A stretch of DNA of 64,000 nt, taken from contig JAREIK010005782.1 of the NCBI GenBank assembly GCA_029783825.1, positions 52,501-116,500 of the forward strand. Reading direction: 5' to 3'. The DNA comes from Sapria himalayana (Eukaryota; Streptophyta; Magnoliopsida; Malpighiales; Rafflesiaceae). This document shows, piece after piece, positions 38,347 to 53,736 of this stretch (its first letter is position 1; each line of letters begins with the position of its first letter). The position numbers and the translations under genes are program-made. The notes below the pieces were generated by a model. It worked only from the letters and a program-made list of their open reading frames with translations, did not search any database and had not been told where the DNA came from.

Positions 38347-40439
38347 AGACAGATAGATAGACAGTTATATAGAAATATAGTAAGATAAGTAATTATATAG
38401 ATAGATAGAGAAATAAATAGACAGATAGATAGAAATATAGACAAATAGTAGACAAATAGATTAATAGACAAATAAACAGATAGATAGATAAATAGATTAA
38501 TAAAAAGATAGACCGACATATAGAAAGAAAGAAAGATAGATAGATAGACAGATTCTAAACAAGTATACCGACAACTATACCGACATATAGACTTACAGAT
38601 AGATAGATAGATAGACAGACTAATACATAGTTATATAGACAACCATATATAGAAACAGATAGATAAACATATTGATAGATAAAGAGAAAGATAGATAGAA
38701 AAATAAATAGACATATAGGTAGATAGAAAGATAGACATGCAAATATATTGACACATAGATAAACAAATACATAGACAAATATATAGATAGATAGATAGAG
38801 AGATAAATAAATAAATAAATATATAGAATGATAATAGATATAAAGATATATAGATAGATAGATAAATAGACAGACAATTAGATATAGAGATAGATATATA
38901 TATATAGATAGTTAGATAGATAGATAGACACAAATATAGAAAGATTGATAGATAGAATATTAGAGATATTGAAAGCTAGATTGATAGAAAATTGATATAC
39001 AAATTGATAGAAAGATTAAAAGATAGATAGATAGATAAATAAATAGACAAATATATAGAAAGATAGATAAACATATAGATAGACAGACAGATAGATAGAT
39101 AAATAGACTGATAGATAGATAGGCAGATTGATAGACAGATTCATTTACAGAAAGATAAATAGATAGATAGTTAGAGAGATAGATAGAATGATAGATAGAA
39201 AAATAAATAGACTAAAAGATAGCCTGATGGATAGATATTTATAAAGATTGATAAATATATAGATAGATCGATAGATAAAAAAAATAGATAGATAAATAGA
39301 TAGATAAAGAAATAGATAGATAGATATATAGAAAGACAAAAGATATACATATACATAAACACATAGATAAATAGATAGATACGGAAATAGATAAGCCTAT
39401 AGATAGACAAATAGAAAGAAAGATAGATAAACATATAGATAGATAGATATATAGACAAATAGATATACAAATACATAAAATAATAGATAGAAAAATAAAT
39501 TGACAAATAAAAAGATAGAAGTATAGATAGATGGATAGATAGAAATATTGACAAATAGATAAATATACATATAGATAAACAAAAAGATAGATAGAGAATA
39601 ACATAGATAGACGGATACATAGATAGATAGATAGATATATTGATTGATAAATAGAAAGATTTACAGATAGATAGACAGATAGATTTACAAAAAGATAGAC
39701 AAATAAATAGACAGATAGATATAAAGATAGATAGATAGATAAATAAATAAATAGATAGATAGAGATATAGATAGATTGACATATAGATAGAAATACACAT
39801 AGCCAGATAGATAAATTTATAAATATATAGATAGACAAATAGATAGATAGAGAGATAGAAAGACAAACAAATAAATAGATTGATATATAGATAGATAGAC
39901 AAACATATTGATCAACATATAGAAAGATAGATATATATACAAATAGATAGAGAGATAGAAAGATATATAGTATACAGATAGATAGATACGTACATACATA
40001 GATAGATAGACATATAGACATATAATTAGATTGAAAGAGAGATAGATAGACAAATTGATAGATAGACAAATAAATAGATATATATATATATATATATAGA
40101 CAGACAGATAGACATATAGATAGATAGATAGATAGATAGATAGACATACAGATAGACAGACAAATATTCAAATAGATAGATAGATAATTAGATAGATAGA
40201 TAGACATATAGACAAATATATAGACAGATAAATATACTGACATATAGATAGACATATAAATAGATATATAAATAGACAAATAGATAGACATATAGACAAA
40301 TAGATACATAAATAGATAGACAAACATATACACATACAAATATATAGATAGATAGACAAATAGATAGAAAGGTAGATAGATAGATAAATAAATTGATAGA
40401 TTGAAAGAAAGAAAGAAAGATAGATAGACAGATAAATAG

Positions 40440-40760
40440 ATAGACTAGATAGATAGCTAAAAAAAGAAAGACAAATATATAAATAGATTGATAGACATAT
40501 ATGTAGATAGATTGATATATAGATTGATAGAGAGGATGAAAGATAGATTGATAAATAGATAGATAGATTGTTTGATAAATATTTTGAAATACAAATTGAT
40601 AGAAAGATAGATTGATAGATTGATAGATTGATAGAAAGATAGATAAATAGATAGATAGATAGAGTATTAGACAAATAGATAGATAGATCAACAAATTGAT
40701 AGATAGATATAATAGACAGATACATAGAATGTAAGATAGATAATATAGATAGATAGATAG
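40440..40760 (+). repeat. Duplicated array segment, copy 1 of 2 (partner near 42350-42660)
   Basis: A GATGAAAGATAG segment and the non-canonical word GATACATAGAATGTAAGATA (start 40719) recur with the same flanks at 42624, an offset of 1905 bp. The aligned region is diverged, so the duplication is not recent. Confidence 0.65.
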
Positions 40761-40998
40761 ATAGATTTATTGATAAAGAGGCTGGTAGATAGACATATAG
40801 ATTGATAGATGGATAGATAGATAGAAATATATAGATAGATAGATAGACAGATAGATATATACATATATAGACAGCTAGATAGATAGATATATAGATAGAT
40901 AGATATATAGGCAATTACAAAGACATACAGATTGATACATAGAATTATAGACAAATATATTGACAAATTGAAAGGCAAATAGATAAATAGATACATAA

Positions 40999-41029
<31 letters not shown>

Positions 41030-41840
41030 GATAGACAGACAGATAGATAGACAAAATGATAGATAGAAAGTTAGATAGATAGATAGAGAGTTAGATAGAC
41101 AGATCGATATAAATACAGACAGATAAATAGATAGATAGATAGTCAAATAATAAACAAAAGAATGACAAATATATAGAAAGAAAGAAAGATAAAAAAAGGA
41201 TAGATAAATAGACAGACAGATATATAGACATAAATCAAACAGATAGACATATAGATACATAGATAAATAAATAAATAGATAGACATATAGATAAAAAGTC
41301 ATATATATCGATATATATATATATAGACAAATAAATAGATATATAGATAGAAAAATAGATAGACAGATAGATAGACAAAGAGATAGATAGATGTATAGAC
41401 AATAATTAGACAGATAGATAGAAAGACAGATAGACAGATAGATAGAAAGTTAGATAGATAGACATATAGATAGATAGATATATAAACAGATAGATATAAA
41501 AATAGATAGATAGACAAATAGATAGATAGATACATAGACAAATATATAGATAGATACACAAATAGATTGATTGACAAACATACATATAGTTTGATAGATA
41601 GAGAGTCAAATAGATAGACAGACATATATATAGATAGATAAACAGATAGAAAACTAGATAGATAGATATATAGATAGACAGACATATAACAACATAGATA
41701 TAGAGACATATAGATAGACATATAGATAGATATACACAATAATAGATAAATTGATAGACAAATTTATAGATAGATTGTTAGATAGATTGATATATAGAAA
41801 GATAGAAAGATTAGTATATAGATTTTTAGATATATTGATT

Positions 41841-41874
<34 letters not shown>

Positions 41875-42349
41875 CAGACAGATAGATAGTTAGAGACATA
41901 GATAGACAGATAGATAAATAAATAGATAAATAAGCACATTACTAAATCCATTTATAGATAGATTTTTAGATAGATAGATAAATAGAATGATAAGTAGATT
42001 AATAGATAGGTAATAGATTGATAGATAGACAAATAGACATACTAATATACAGACAAATATTTACAAAGATAGAAAGATAATTATATAGATAGATAGATAA
42101 ATAGATAGATAGATAAATAGATAGATAGATAGAAAGATAGATAGATATATAAATAGACATATAAATAGATATATAAACAGACAAATAGATAGGTAAACAA
42201 TTGACATATAGATAGATAGATACAAAAAGAGATAGACAGACAGATAGACATACAAATATACAGATAGATAGACATATAGATAGAAAGGTAGTTAGATAGA
42301 TAAATAGATACATAGATTAAAAGATAGATGATAGATAGATAGATAGACA

Positions 42350-42665
42350 GACAGATAGATAGACTAGATAGATAACTAGACAAATAGATAGATAAAAATA
42401 TAAACAAACTGATAAACATATAGGTATATAGATTGATAGATTGATTCATAAAAAGGATGAAAGATAGTTTGATAGATAGATTGAAATATAGATTGATAGA
42501 TAGACAGATAGATAGATTGATTGATTGTTAGAAAGATAGATAAATAGATAGATAGAAAGTGTATTTGAAAAATAGATAGATTAACAAATAGAGAGACAAA
42601 TAGATAGACATATATAATAGATAGATACATAGAATGTAAGATAAATAATATAGATAGACAGATAG
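42350..42665 (+). repeat. Duplicated array segment, copy 2 of 2 (partner near 40440-40760)
   Basis: It shares GATGAAAGATAG and GATACATAGAATGTAAGATA (start 42624) with the earlier copy, in the same order and orientation. Confidence 0.65.
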
Positions 42666-43914
42666 ATAGACACATAGATAGAATAGATAGATAGATAGAC
42701 AGACATATAGATATACATATAGATTGACAAATAAATAGATAGATAGATAATAGATAGACATATAGATAGACATATAGATAGACATATAGATAGACAGAAA
42801 TATCGATAGCCAAAAAGTTAGATAGATAGATAGATTCATTAATAAATAAATATATAGACAAATAGAAAGATAGACAGATATATACATAGATATATAGATA
42901 GATATATAGATAAATTTATGGACAAATAGATAAATAGATACATAAATTGATAAATAGATATATAGACAAATAGATAGATAAAAAGTTAGAAAGATAGATA
43001 GAGAGTTAGATAGACATATCGATAGAAAGATAGATAGATAAGATAGATAGATAGATAGTCAGAAAGTTAAGTAGAAAGATAGACAAATATATAGAAAGAA
43101 AGATAGATAGATAAAAGAAAGATAGAAAGAAAGATAGCTAGTTAGATAGACAAATAGATAGATAGATAGATATATAGATAGATATACATATAGATAAATA
43201 GACCTGTAGATATAAAGATATATTTACAAATATATAGATAGATAGATATAAAAATAGATAGATAGATAGACAAATAGATATATATATATATATACACACA
43301 AATAATTAGACAGATAGATTGAAAAATATATAGATAGTTAGATAGATAGATAGATATGTAGATAGATATATAAACAAATAGATAGAAAAATACATAGATA
43401 GACGAATAGACAGATAGATACATATACAAATAGATAGACATATACATAAACAGAATGATTAAAAAATATACATAAAGTTTTATAGATAGTAGTCAGTTAG
43501 ATAGATAGATATATAGATAGATAGATAAAAGATAGATAAATAGATAGATAGATGGATAAATAGACAAACATATAACCACATATATATGTAGGAATATAGA
43601 CAGACAAATAGATAAATAAATATATAAACAGACAGACTGATAGACAGGCATACAGATAGATAGATAGATAGACAAATAGATAGATACTTTGATTGATACA
43701 AAAATAGATAGATTGATAGACAAATTTATAGACAGATTGTTAGATAGATAGATAGATTAGTAGATAGATTGAAAGATATATTGATAGACAGATAGATAGA
43801 TAGAGAGATAGACAGATAGAAATAGATAAATAGATAAATAGAATGACAGACAGATAGATAGATAAACATACATATAGACAGATAGATAAATAAATAGATA
43901 GATAGATTGTAGAT

Positions 43915-44500
43915 AAACAAATTACTAGATCCATTTATAGACATAATTTAAGATAGATTAATAAATATAATTATAGATAGATTGATAGATAGATGATAAA
44001 CAAATTGAGAGATAGATAGATAGATTGTTTGATACATAGAAAGAAAATAGACATAATGATAAATAGATTGATATATAGAATGATATTTAGACAATTTATT
44101 AGATTGATAGATAAATAGTCAGAAAGAGAGACATAGAGACAAATTGAAAGATAGATAGGTAGATAGATAGATAAATTGATAGATAGATAGACATGCAGAT
44201 AGACAATAATAAAAAGAAACACATATCTACAGATATATAAATAGATATATAACAAAAAGATAGAAAGAAAGATATATAGATAGATAGATAAATAGATATA
44301 TAGATACTTAGATAGTCAAATAGAAAGATATAATGAATGGTAGATAGGCAGATAGATAGATAATATATATATATATATATATATAGACAGACAGATAGAT
44401 ATAGATAGATAGATTGATTTATAGATAGACCAAACATATAGATAGATAGATAGACATATTGATAGACATATAAATATTAAGTTTGATAGTTAAATCGATA
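43915..44500 (+). repeat. Large direct duplication, copy 1 (partner 45140-45740)
   Basis: Ordered shared landmarks are ATTACTAGATC, then AATTTAAGATAGATTAATAAA, GACATAATGAT (44050 here, 45279 in the partner), CAATTTATTAGATTGATAG, ATAGATAGGTAGATAG, AGTCAAATAGAAAGATATAATGAATG and TTTGATAGTTAAAT. The offset is about 1.23 kb. A weaker third trace, ATTACTAAATCCATTTATAG, is at about 41938. Confidence 0.8.
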
Positions 44501-44750
44501 GCTAGATAGACAAATAGAAAAATAAATAGACTAATTGATATAAAGATAGATAGAAAGATAGATATAGAGATAGAAAGATATATTGACAGATCGATGGTCA
44601 AATAGATAAATAGATATATAAATAGATAAATTGCTAGATAGTAAAGATAGACAGATAAATAAACACATAGATATAAAGATAGATAGATAATTAGACATAT
44701 AGATTTATAGATAGATAGATATATAGACTGATAGACATATTGATAGACAA

Positions 44751-44781
<31 letters not shown>

Positions 44782-44832
44782 CACAGACACATAGATAGAC
44801 ATATAGTTAGATAGATAGATAGATAGAGTAAT

Positions 44833-46628
44833 AGATTGAGAGAGAGAGAGAGATTGATAGACAAATAGATTGATAGAAAGATTGATTGATTGATAGATAG
44901 ACATATAAATAGATAGACATATAGATAGATAGACTGGTAGATATATAGATATATAGAGAAATAGATAGAAACATAGATAGGTAGATAAATAGATTGATAG
45001 ATAGATATATATATATATATATACAGATAGATAGACAATTAGATAGATAGATAGATAGAGAGATAGAGAGACAAATAGATTAGGAAATAGACATAATGAT
45101 ACATATTGACAGATAGAAAATAAATAGATAGATAGATAGTAGATAAACAGATTACTAGATCTATTTATAGAAAAATTTTAAGACAGATTAATAAAAATAA
45201 TGATAAATAGATTTTAGATAGATGATAGACAGATTGAGAGATAGATAAATATATAGATTGATGCATAGATAGAAAATAGACATAATGATAGATAGATTGA
45301 TAAATAGAAATATATTTACACAATTTATTAGATTGATAGATAGATAGTTAGAAAGAAAGACATAGACACAAATTAAAAGATAGATAGGTAGATAGATAAA
45401 TAGATAGATAGATAGACAAATTGATAGATAGATAGACATGTAGATAGATAAAAATAGATAGAAACTCATATATACATATATATATATATATATAAAAACC
45501 AAAAGATATATAGATAGATAAATAGATATATAGATAGATAGATAGTCAAATAGAAAGATATAATGAATGATAGATATGCAGATAGATAGATAAATATATA
45601 GACAGGCAGACAGATAGATATAGATTGATTGATTTATTTATTTATAGATAGACAAATAACTAGACCAAAAGATAGATAGATAGACATATCGATAGACATA
45701 TAGATATTTAGTTTGATAGTTAAATAGATAGATAGAAAAATAAATAGACAGATCTATGGTCAAATAGATAGATAGATAAATAGATATATAGATAGACAAA
45801 TTACTAGATAGAAAGATACACAGATAAATAAACACATAGATATAAAGATAGATAGATAGTTTGACATATAGATATATAGATAGATAGATAGATAGACTGA
45901 TAGACATATAGATAGACAAATAGATAGATAGAAAGATAGATAGATACATAGACAGACAAACAGATAGATAGATAGACAAATAGATTGAGAGAGAGAGTGA
46001 TTGACAGACAAATAGATAGATAGAAAAATTGATTGATTGAATGATAGACATATAGATAGAAAGATAGACATATAGATAGATAGATACATAGACTGATAAA
46101 TAGATAGATAGATATATATACATATAGATAGATATATAGATAGACATATAGATAGATAAACCGATAGATATATAGATATATAGAGAAATTGAAAGATACA
46201 TAGATAGGTAGATAGATAGATAGATAGATATATATATATATATAGACAATTAGATAGATATATAGATATATAAATAGATAGATAGATAGATCGATAGACA
46301 TATATATAGACAAATAGATAGATAGAAAGATAGATACATAGACAGACAAACAGATAGATAGATATATAGATAGATAGACATATAGATTGAGAGAGAGAGA
46401 GAGATTGACAGACAGATAGATAGATAGAAAGTTTGATTGATTGATTGATTGACATATAGATAGAAAGATAGACATATAGATAGGTAGATACATATATAGA
46501 CTGATAAATAGATATATAGATAGATAGACATATATAGATAGATAGGCTGACATATAGCTAGATAGACCGATAGATATATAGATATATATAGAAATAGATA
46601 GATACATAGATAGGTAGATAGATAGATA
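44833..46628 (+). repeat. Three-copy array segment anchored on AGATTGAGAGAGAGA
   Basis: The word AGATTGAGAGAGAGA starts at 44833, 45982 and 46384 (offsets 1149 and 402). Each is followed by TTGATTGATTGA-type words, GACATATAGATAG words, GATATATAGATATATA-GAAAT and CATAGATAGGTAGATA. The second and third copies are the more alike. Confidence 0.75.
45140..45740 (+). repeat. Large direct duplication, copy 2 (partner 43915-44500)
   Basis: It carries the same ordered landmarks as the first copy with scattered substitutions and small indels. This is a segmental duplication inside the tetranucleotide array, not expected from simple slippage. Confidence 0.8.
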
Positions 46629-46651
46629 TGTGTGTGTGTGTGTGTGTGTGT
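46629..46651. repeat. (TG)n microsatellite
   Basis: A TG run of about 22 bases closes the third copy of the AGATTGAGAG segment. Confidence 0.95.
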
Positions 46652-46740
46652 ATTTATATATAGACAATTAGATAGATATATAGATAGATAGATAGAAGAT
46701 AGAGAGACGAATAGATAGAAAATAGATAGAAAAATAGATA

Positions 46741-47135
46741 TACAGATATATAGACAAATAGGCAAACAAATACATAGTAAAATAAATAGATATATAAATA
46801 GATAGGTAGAAAAATAATAGATAGAATGCTAGATTGTTAGAAAAAAAAATAAATATACAAATAGACACATAAATAGACAAATAGAGATAGATAGATAGAT
46901 ACTTAGAAAGATAGACTGTAGATAGACAGACAGATAGACAAACAAATAGATAGACAAAGAGATGGATAGATAGATATATAGATAGATAGACAGACAGATA
47001 GAAAGATAGATAAATAGATGATAGGTCGATAGATAAATATATAGATAGATAGATATTAAAATATATAGACATAAACATGTAGATAGACAAAAAATAGATA
47101 TACAGATATATAGACAAATAGGCAAACAAATAGAT
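46741..47135 (+). repeat. Direct duplication with 360-bp offset
   Basis: A segment of about 31 bases beginning TACAGATATATAGACAAATA and including GGCAAACAAATA occurs at 46741 and 47101 and appears identical at both sites. Confidence 0.85.
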
Positions 47136-48170
47136 GAACATATAGATAGACAGATAGAAAGATAGAAAAATATATAGACATATAAATAGTTAGAGAGATA
47201 GACAGACAGATATATAGATAGATAGATATATTGATCGATAAACAGATTGATAGACCGATAGACAGACATATATAGAGATAGACAGTTAGATATATAGATA
47301 TATAGATTAATAGATAGATATACAGATAGATAGACAAATTGATAGACATATAGATAATGAGATATACAGATAGATACACAAAAATATACACCATTTTTAT
47401 AGATTTATAAATAGATATTTAGAAATATAGATATATAGATAGTTAGACAAAAAATTGACAACAAAATAGATAGAAATATATAAAATATATAGATATATAG
47501 ATAGATACATTATATAGACAGATAGATATATTGAAAGATAAACATATAGTTAGATAGTTAGATAGATAGACTTAATGACAGACAGCAAGATAGATAGATT
47601 GATAGATATACAGACATATAGTAAGATAGATAGACAAACTAATAAACACACATATAGATAGACAGATATACAGGTACATAGATATACATATAGATAGACA
47701 CATAGACAGATAGATAGATATATAGAAACATAGATAGACAGACAGAGAGATAAATAGACAGAGAGACAAATAGATAGAAAAACATATAGATAGATTGTTT
47801 GATTGATGGATAGATTGACATATATATAGACATAAATAAACAGATAGACAGAAATATGGAAAGACAAATAAAAGATAGACTGACAGACAAATAGGCAGCC
47901 ACAGAGATTGAGAGATAGACAAATACATAGATAGAAAGAAAGATAGATAGATAGAAATATATTTAGATAGATAGATAGATAGACATACAGATTGGTAGAT
48001 ATATAGAAAAATAGATATACAGACAGATAGACAGATAGAAAAAAAGATAGATAGATAGATAGACATATCGACTGATTGATAGACACACAGATAGATAGAC
48101 ATGTATACATGCAAGTAGATAGACATATAGACTGACATATAGATAGAATGAAAGAAAGACAGATAGATAG

Positions 48171-48236
48171 ACACATTGATAGATTTATAGTCAGATAGAT
48201 AGACACATTGATAGATTTATAGTCAGATAGATAGAC
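48171..48236 (+). repeat. 32-bp tandem duplication
   Basis: A 32-bp unit starting ACACATTGATAGATTTATAG repeats at 48171 and 48203 without visible differences. It is therefore a relatively recent event. Confidence 0.9.
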
Positions 48237-48984
48237 ACATATATAGATAGGCATATATACGGAAAGATAGACAGAAAGATAGATAGAAAGATAGATACAC
48301 ATATAGATAGATAGATTAAAGATAGACATATAGATAGATAAATACACAGATAGATAGACATTTAGATAGACATATAGACATACATATAGATGCAAAGATA
48401 AAATGACATATAGACAAATAGATAGACATACAGATCTATAGACATATAGACTGATAGATAAATAGACAGATAGACAGGAAGATAAATAGAAAGATAGACA
48501 TATAGATAGACATATAGATTGACAAATAGAAATAAAGATCGATAGAGAGAATGATAGATAGATAGATTTATAAACTGATAGGTCAACAAATAGATAGAAA
48601 GATTGATAGATAGATTGGTAGAGTTATTAAAAGATAAATTGATAGAGAGAATAATAAACAGATAGACAAATAGTGAGATAGGTCGATAGATAGATTTAAA
48701 AATATATAGATAGATAAATATATATTTACATAGAAAGATAAACACATATATAGATAGATAGATATATTGATTGATTGACAAATTAATAGACATATTGATA
48801 CTTAGATTATTTATAGATTGATAGACAGATAAATACATAGATTCATAGACAAATTGAAAAATAGATAGATAGATATATTGATAGACAAATTGATAGACAA
48901 ATAGATAGATTTATTGATAGACAGATTAATAGACAGATAAATATATAAATAGATAGATTGATAGACACATAGATAGATTGATAA

Positions 48985-49140
48985 ATAGATAGATATATAT
49001 ATAAATAGATAGACAAATATATAGATAGTTAAATAGATAGATATATATAAAAATAGATAGACAAATATATAGATAGTTAAATAGATAGATATATATATAA
49101 ATAGATAGACAAATATATAGATAGTTAAATAGATAGATAT
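48985..49140 (+). repeat. 48-bp tandem repeat, three units
   Basis: AGATAGTTAAATAG occurs at 49023, 49071 and 49119, a 48-bp period equal to twelve tetranucleotides. Each unit contains ATAGATAGACAAATATAT. Confidence 0.9.
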
Positions 49141-49500
49141 ATAGATAGATAGATAGAAGAAATATAGATAGACAAATAGATAGACTTATAAATAGACATC
49201 TAGATAGATAATAGATAGATAAATAGATATATAGATAGATAAATAGATAGGTAGACAGATAGTGAAATATACAGATAGATAGAAAGAAAGATAGATAGAT
49301 ATATAGACAGATTGATAGATTGATCTATAGACATAAAAATAGATACATAGATAAATAGATAGATAGACATATAGATATACAAATAGATAGATAGATAGAT
49401 AAATTGATAAACAAACAAATAGATAGATATATAGATAGCTATAATGATAGATTGATAGACATATAAATAGACAGATAGATAGACATATAGAAAGATAGAC

Positions 49501-49545
49501 AGAGAGAGAGAGAGAGATATATATATATATATATACACACACACA
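49501..49545. repeat. (AG)n-(TA)n-(CA)n microsatellite
   Basis: Three adjacent dinucleotide runs in the order AG, TA, CA, as also seen at 37283-37332. Confidence 0.95.
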
Positions 49546-52500
49546 AATAGATTTTTAGATATTTAGACAAATAGATATATAGATAGAAAAATAGATAGAG
49601 AATAGTTAGATAAATAAATAGATCGATAGACAAATCGATAGATAGAAAGATAAATAGATAGATAGAAAGATAGATTGATAGATTGATTTATGCATAGATA
49701 TATAGATAGATAGATAGAGAACTAGATAGAAAATATAGATAGACAGACAAATAGATAGATAGATAAATTAATATATAAATATATATATATAGACAGATAA
49801 ATGCATAGATTGATAGACAAATAGATATACATATATATAGACATATAGAGAGATAGATTGATACACAAAATGATAGACAGATAAATAAATAGATAGATAG
49901 ATAGTCATATAAATAGACAAATAGTTCTATAATTAGATAGATATATAGATAAATAAATAGACAAATTGATAAATAGATTGTAAGATAGATATAAAAATAG
50001 ATAGCTAGTCAAATAGATCGATAGATAGATAAATGGATAAATAGACAAATATATTGATAGATAGATTGATAAATAGATAGATAGATATATTGATACACAA
50101 ATAGATAGATAGATAGTTAGACAAATAGAAAGACCCACATATAGATATATCAAGAGATAGATACATAGATAGATAGATAGACATTTAGATAGATGGATAG
50201 ATAGATTGATAGATAGATAGATAAAAATAGATAGATTGATAGTTAGATAGATATACATATTGATAGACAAATAAATATACAAATACATATATAGATAGAT
50301 ACATAGGCATATTGATCGACTTATAGATAGGTAGATAACAAGATATATAGATAGATTGACAGATAGATAGATAGATAAAAAATAGATAGATATATAGACA
50401 TATAGACAGACATAAGATAGATAGATAGATAGACAGATAGATATACCTTTAGATATGAAATAGATAGTCAAATAAAGAGATGGATAATAGATAGATAGAT
50501 AGATAAGTAGATAGATAGATAGATAGACATATAAATAAATAAAAAGAAAGGAAGAAAGAAAGACTGAAAGAAAGAAAGAAAGATAGATAGATAAATAGAT
50601 AGATAGATAGATAGAATGATATATAGATAGACAGATAGATATACAAAAAGATAGACATAATATAGACAAACAAATAAATTGACATAGAGATAGGAAGATA
50701 GATAAATAGATAGGCAAATAAATAGATAGATAGATAGTCTGATTGATAGACAAATAGATAGAAAAAGATAGACATACAGACAGATAGATAGATATACAAA
50801 TAGATAGAAAGAAATATAGAAACACAGATCGACAGACAAATAGATAGACAAATAGAAAGAAAGATAGAGGGACAAATAGATTGATGGAAAGATAAACATA
50901 TAAAAAGATAGATACATAGAAAGAAATAGAGTTGTATAGATAGATAGTTAAATAGATAGATAGAATGAAAGAGAGACAAAAAGGTAGATGGATTGATAAA
51001 AAGTTAGATAGACAGACAGATAGATATATAGATAGATTGGCAGATAATTAGATAGATTGATAGATAGATAGGTAGATAGAGAGATTGATAGGCAGATTAA
51101 TAGAAAGAGTGATAGATATAATGATTGATAGATTAATAGACAGATTGATGTATTGATTGATAAACAAATTGATTGAGAGATTGATAGACAGAGACATAGA
51201 CTAAATTCTAAAAAGATAGATAGACAGATTGATGACAGATAGTTAGATAAAAAGATAGATAGATAGATCAAAAGATATTTAGAAAGATAGATAGATAGAT
51301 AGAAAGTTACACAGATAGATATATATGATGGACATATAGATAGATTGATAGATAGATAGATGATTGATTGACTAATAGTTTGAATATTAGATAGATAGAA
51401 TGATGGATAGATCTATATATAGATAGATAGATAGACAAAAAGATTGATAGATAGATAGACAAATAGATTTACATATAGATTGATAGATAGATATAAACAT
51501 ATATACATAGATTGATAGACAAATCGGTAGATAGATAAATCGAAAGATCAATAGACATATAAATAAAAGATATATCGATAGATAGATAGATTGATAGATA
51601 TATTGACTGACAAATAGATAGATAGATAGATAGGGAAATAGAGACAAAGATAGATAGATAGATAGATAGATAGAAAGATAGATAGATAGACAGATAGAAG
51701 ATAGATAGACAGATATATAGACAGATAGGCTAATAAATAGATAGACAAAAAGACAAACAAATAGATAGAGAGAAAGACAAATATATAGACAGGTAGATAG
51801 ACAAATAGATAGAGAGATAGATAAAAGGATAGATCGACAGAAAGATAGACATATATAAAGATAGACAGACATAAAGCTAGATAGACAAATAATTAGACAA
51901 TTATAATGACTAATAGACAGATAGATTGATAGACATAGAGACAAAGAGATATACAGACAGATAGATATATAGATTGACAGATAGATAGATAGATTTATAA
52001 ATAAATAGATAGAAAGATAGATAAAAAACATATAGAAAGATGAATACATAAGAAAATAGATAGACAAATAGAAAGAAAGAAGATAGATAAATAGAAAGTT
52101 AAATAGAATGATAGACATATAGATAAAAGTTAGATTGTCAGAAAGATTGATGTATAGATAGACATATAAATAAATTGATAGATAGAAGGATAGACAGACA
52201 CCTAGATATACATATAGATATATAGATAGATGGATAAATAAATAGTAGGATAGATAAAAAAATATAAAAATCGATAAATAGATAGATAGACACCTAGATA
52301 GATAGATAGATAGATTGACATAAAGATAGATAGATAGATAGACAGATAGATAAACAAATAGATTAACAACTAGACAAACAAATAAACATATAGATTGACA
52401 GATAGATAGATAGAAAGATACATCGATAGATATATAGATAGATAGACAAATTAATAGACATATAGATAGACATATAAATAGACAGAGAGATAGATTAGCC

Positions 52501-53736
52501 TATCTGTTAGAAAGAAATAGATAGAGATAAATTAATAGAGATATAAATAGACAAATTAATAGACATATTTAGAAAGATAGATATATAGATAGAAAGATAG
52601 ATTGACATATAGATAGACAGATTGATAGGCATATGTATAGAGAGATATATAGACAATTAGATGATAGGCAAATATATAGAAAGCTACATAAATAGTTGGA
52701 TATTTAGATAGATTGAAAAAAACATAGATAGACAGATAGACTTATAGATTGATAGACTGATATACAGATAGACAAAATATCATGTAGATAGATAGACTAA
52801 TAAATAGATAGATAGATAGAATGACTAATAGACTGATATATAGAAAGATACTTACTAAATTCGATAGAAAGATAGTTATTAAATTATATAGAAAGATAGT
52901 TAGACAAATACATAAATAGATAGATAGACAAAATGATTTAGAGAAATAAATAGAAAGAAAAATAGATAGATATACCAAAAAACTTTAAGAGAGATAGTTA
53001 AATAGACAAATAGGTAGATAGACTTATAGCTTGATAGATATAGATGCAGATAGATAGATACATAGGTAAATATATAGACAGACAGATAGATAGATATCCT
53101 AATAGATAGATAGATAGAGTGATATACTAATAGAAAACTAAAGATATAGATATATAGGTAGATAGGTAGATAGACAAATAGAAAGTAAGATAGATAGGCA
53201 GATATAACAATTTAAATATTAACAGATAGATATATAGATAATAGATAGAAAGATAGATAGATAGATAGTAGATAGATACAAAAATTGATAGATAGATAGA
53301 AAAAAGAGATAGATTAGATAGATAGATATAAATATACAGAGATAGATAGATAGAAATATAGTGAAAAAGATAGATAGACAGATTGAGAGATAGATATATA
53401 GATAGATATATAGATAGATAAAAAGATATATAGGAAAATAGATAGATACTTAGACACATAGAAAGAAAGATAGATAGGCATATAGATAGATAGCTAGAAA
53501 TAAAGAAAGAAAGATAGATAGATAGCCAGATAGAAAGATACATAAATAAAAACATAGATAGATAGACAAATAGATAATTAAATAGATAGAGAGTGTAACA
53601 AAAAGATATATATATATTATAGACATATAAATATACATATAGGTAGATAGATAAATAGATGTATAGATACATAGATAGACATATAGACAAGTATATAAAT
53701 ATAAATATAGAAAGATAGACAGACAAACAGATAGAC

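Noticed and set aside
37953..38519. 188-codon minus-strand frame rich in Arg, Ala, Gly and Pro, running from array into the GC-rich element
   Set aside because: It crosses the element boundary into GATA repeat and overlaps open frames on both strands. It is a GC-content artefact of a non-autonomous transposon.
39239..40339. 366-codon minus-strand open frame, and the many similar frames of 60-350 codons across the arrays
   Set aside because: They are (Tyr-Leu-Ser-Ile)n readings of a TATC repeat, open in all frames by arithmetic, with no start context, no conserved domain and breaks wherever the repeat decays.
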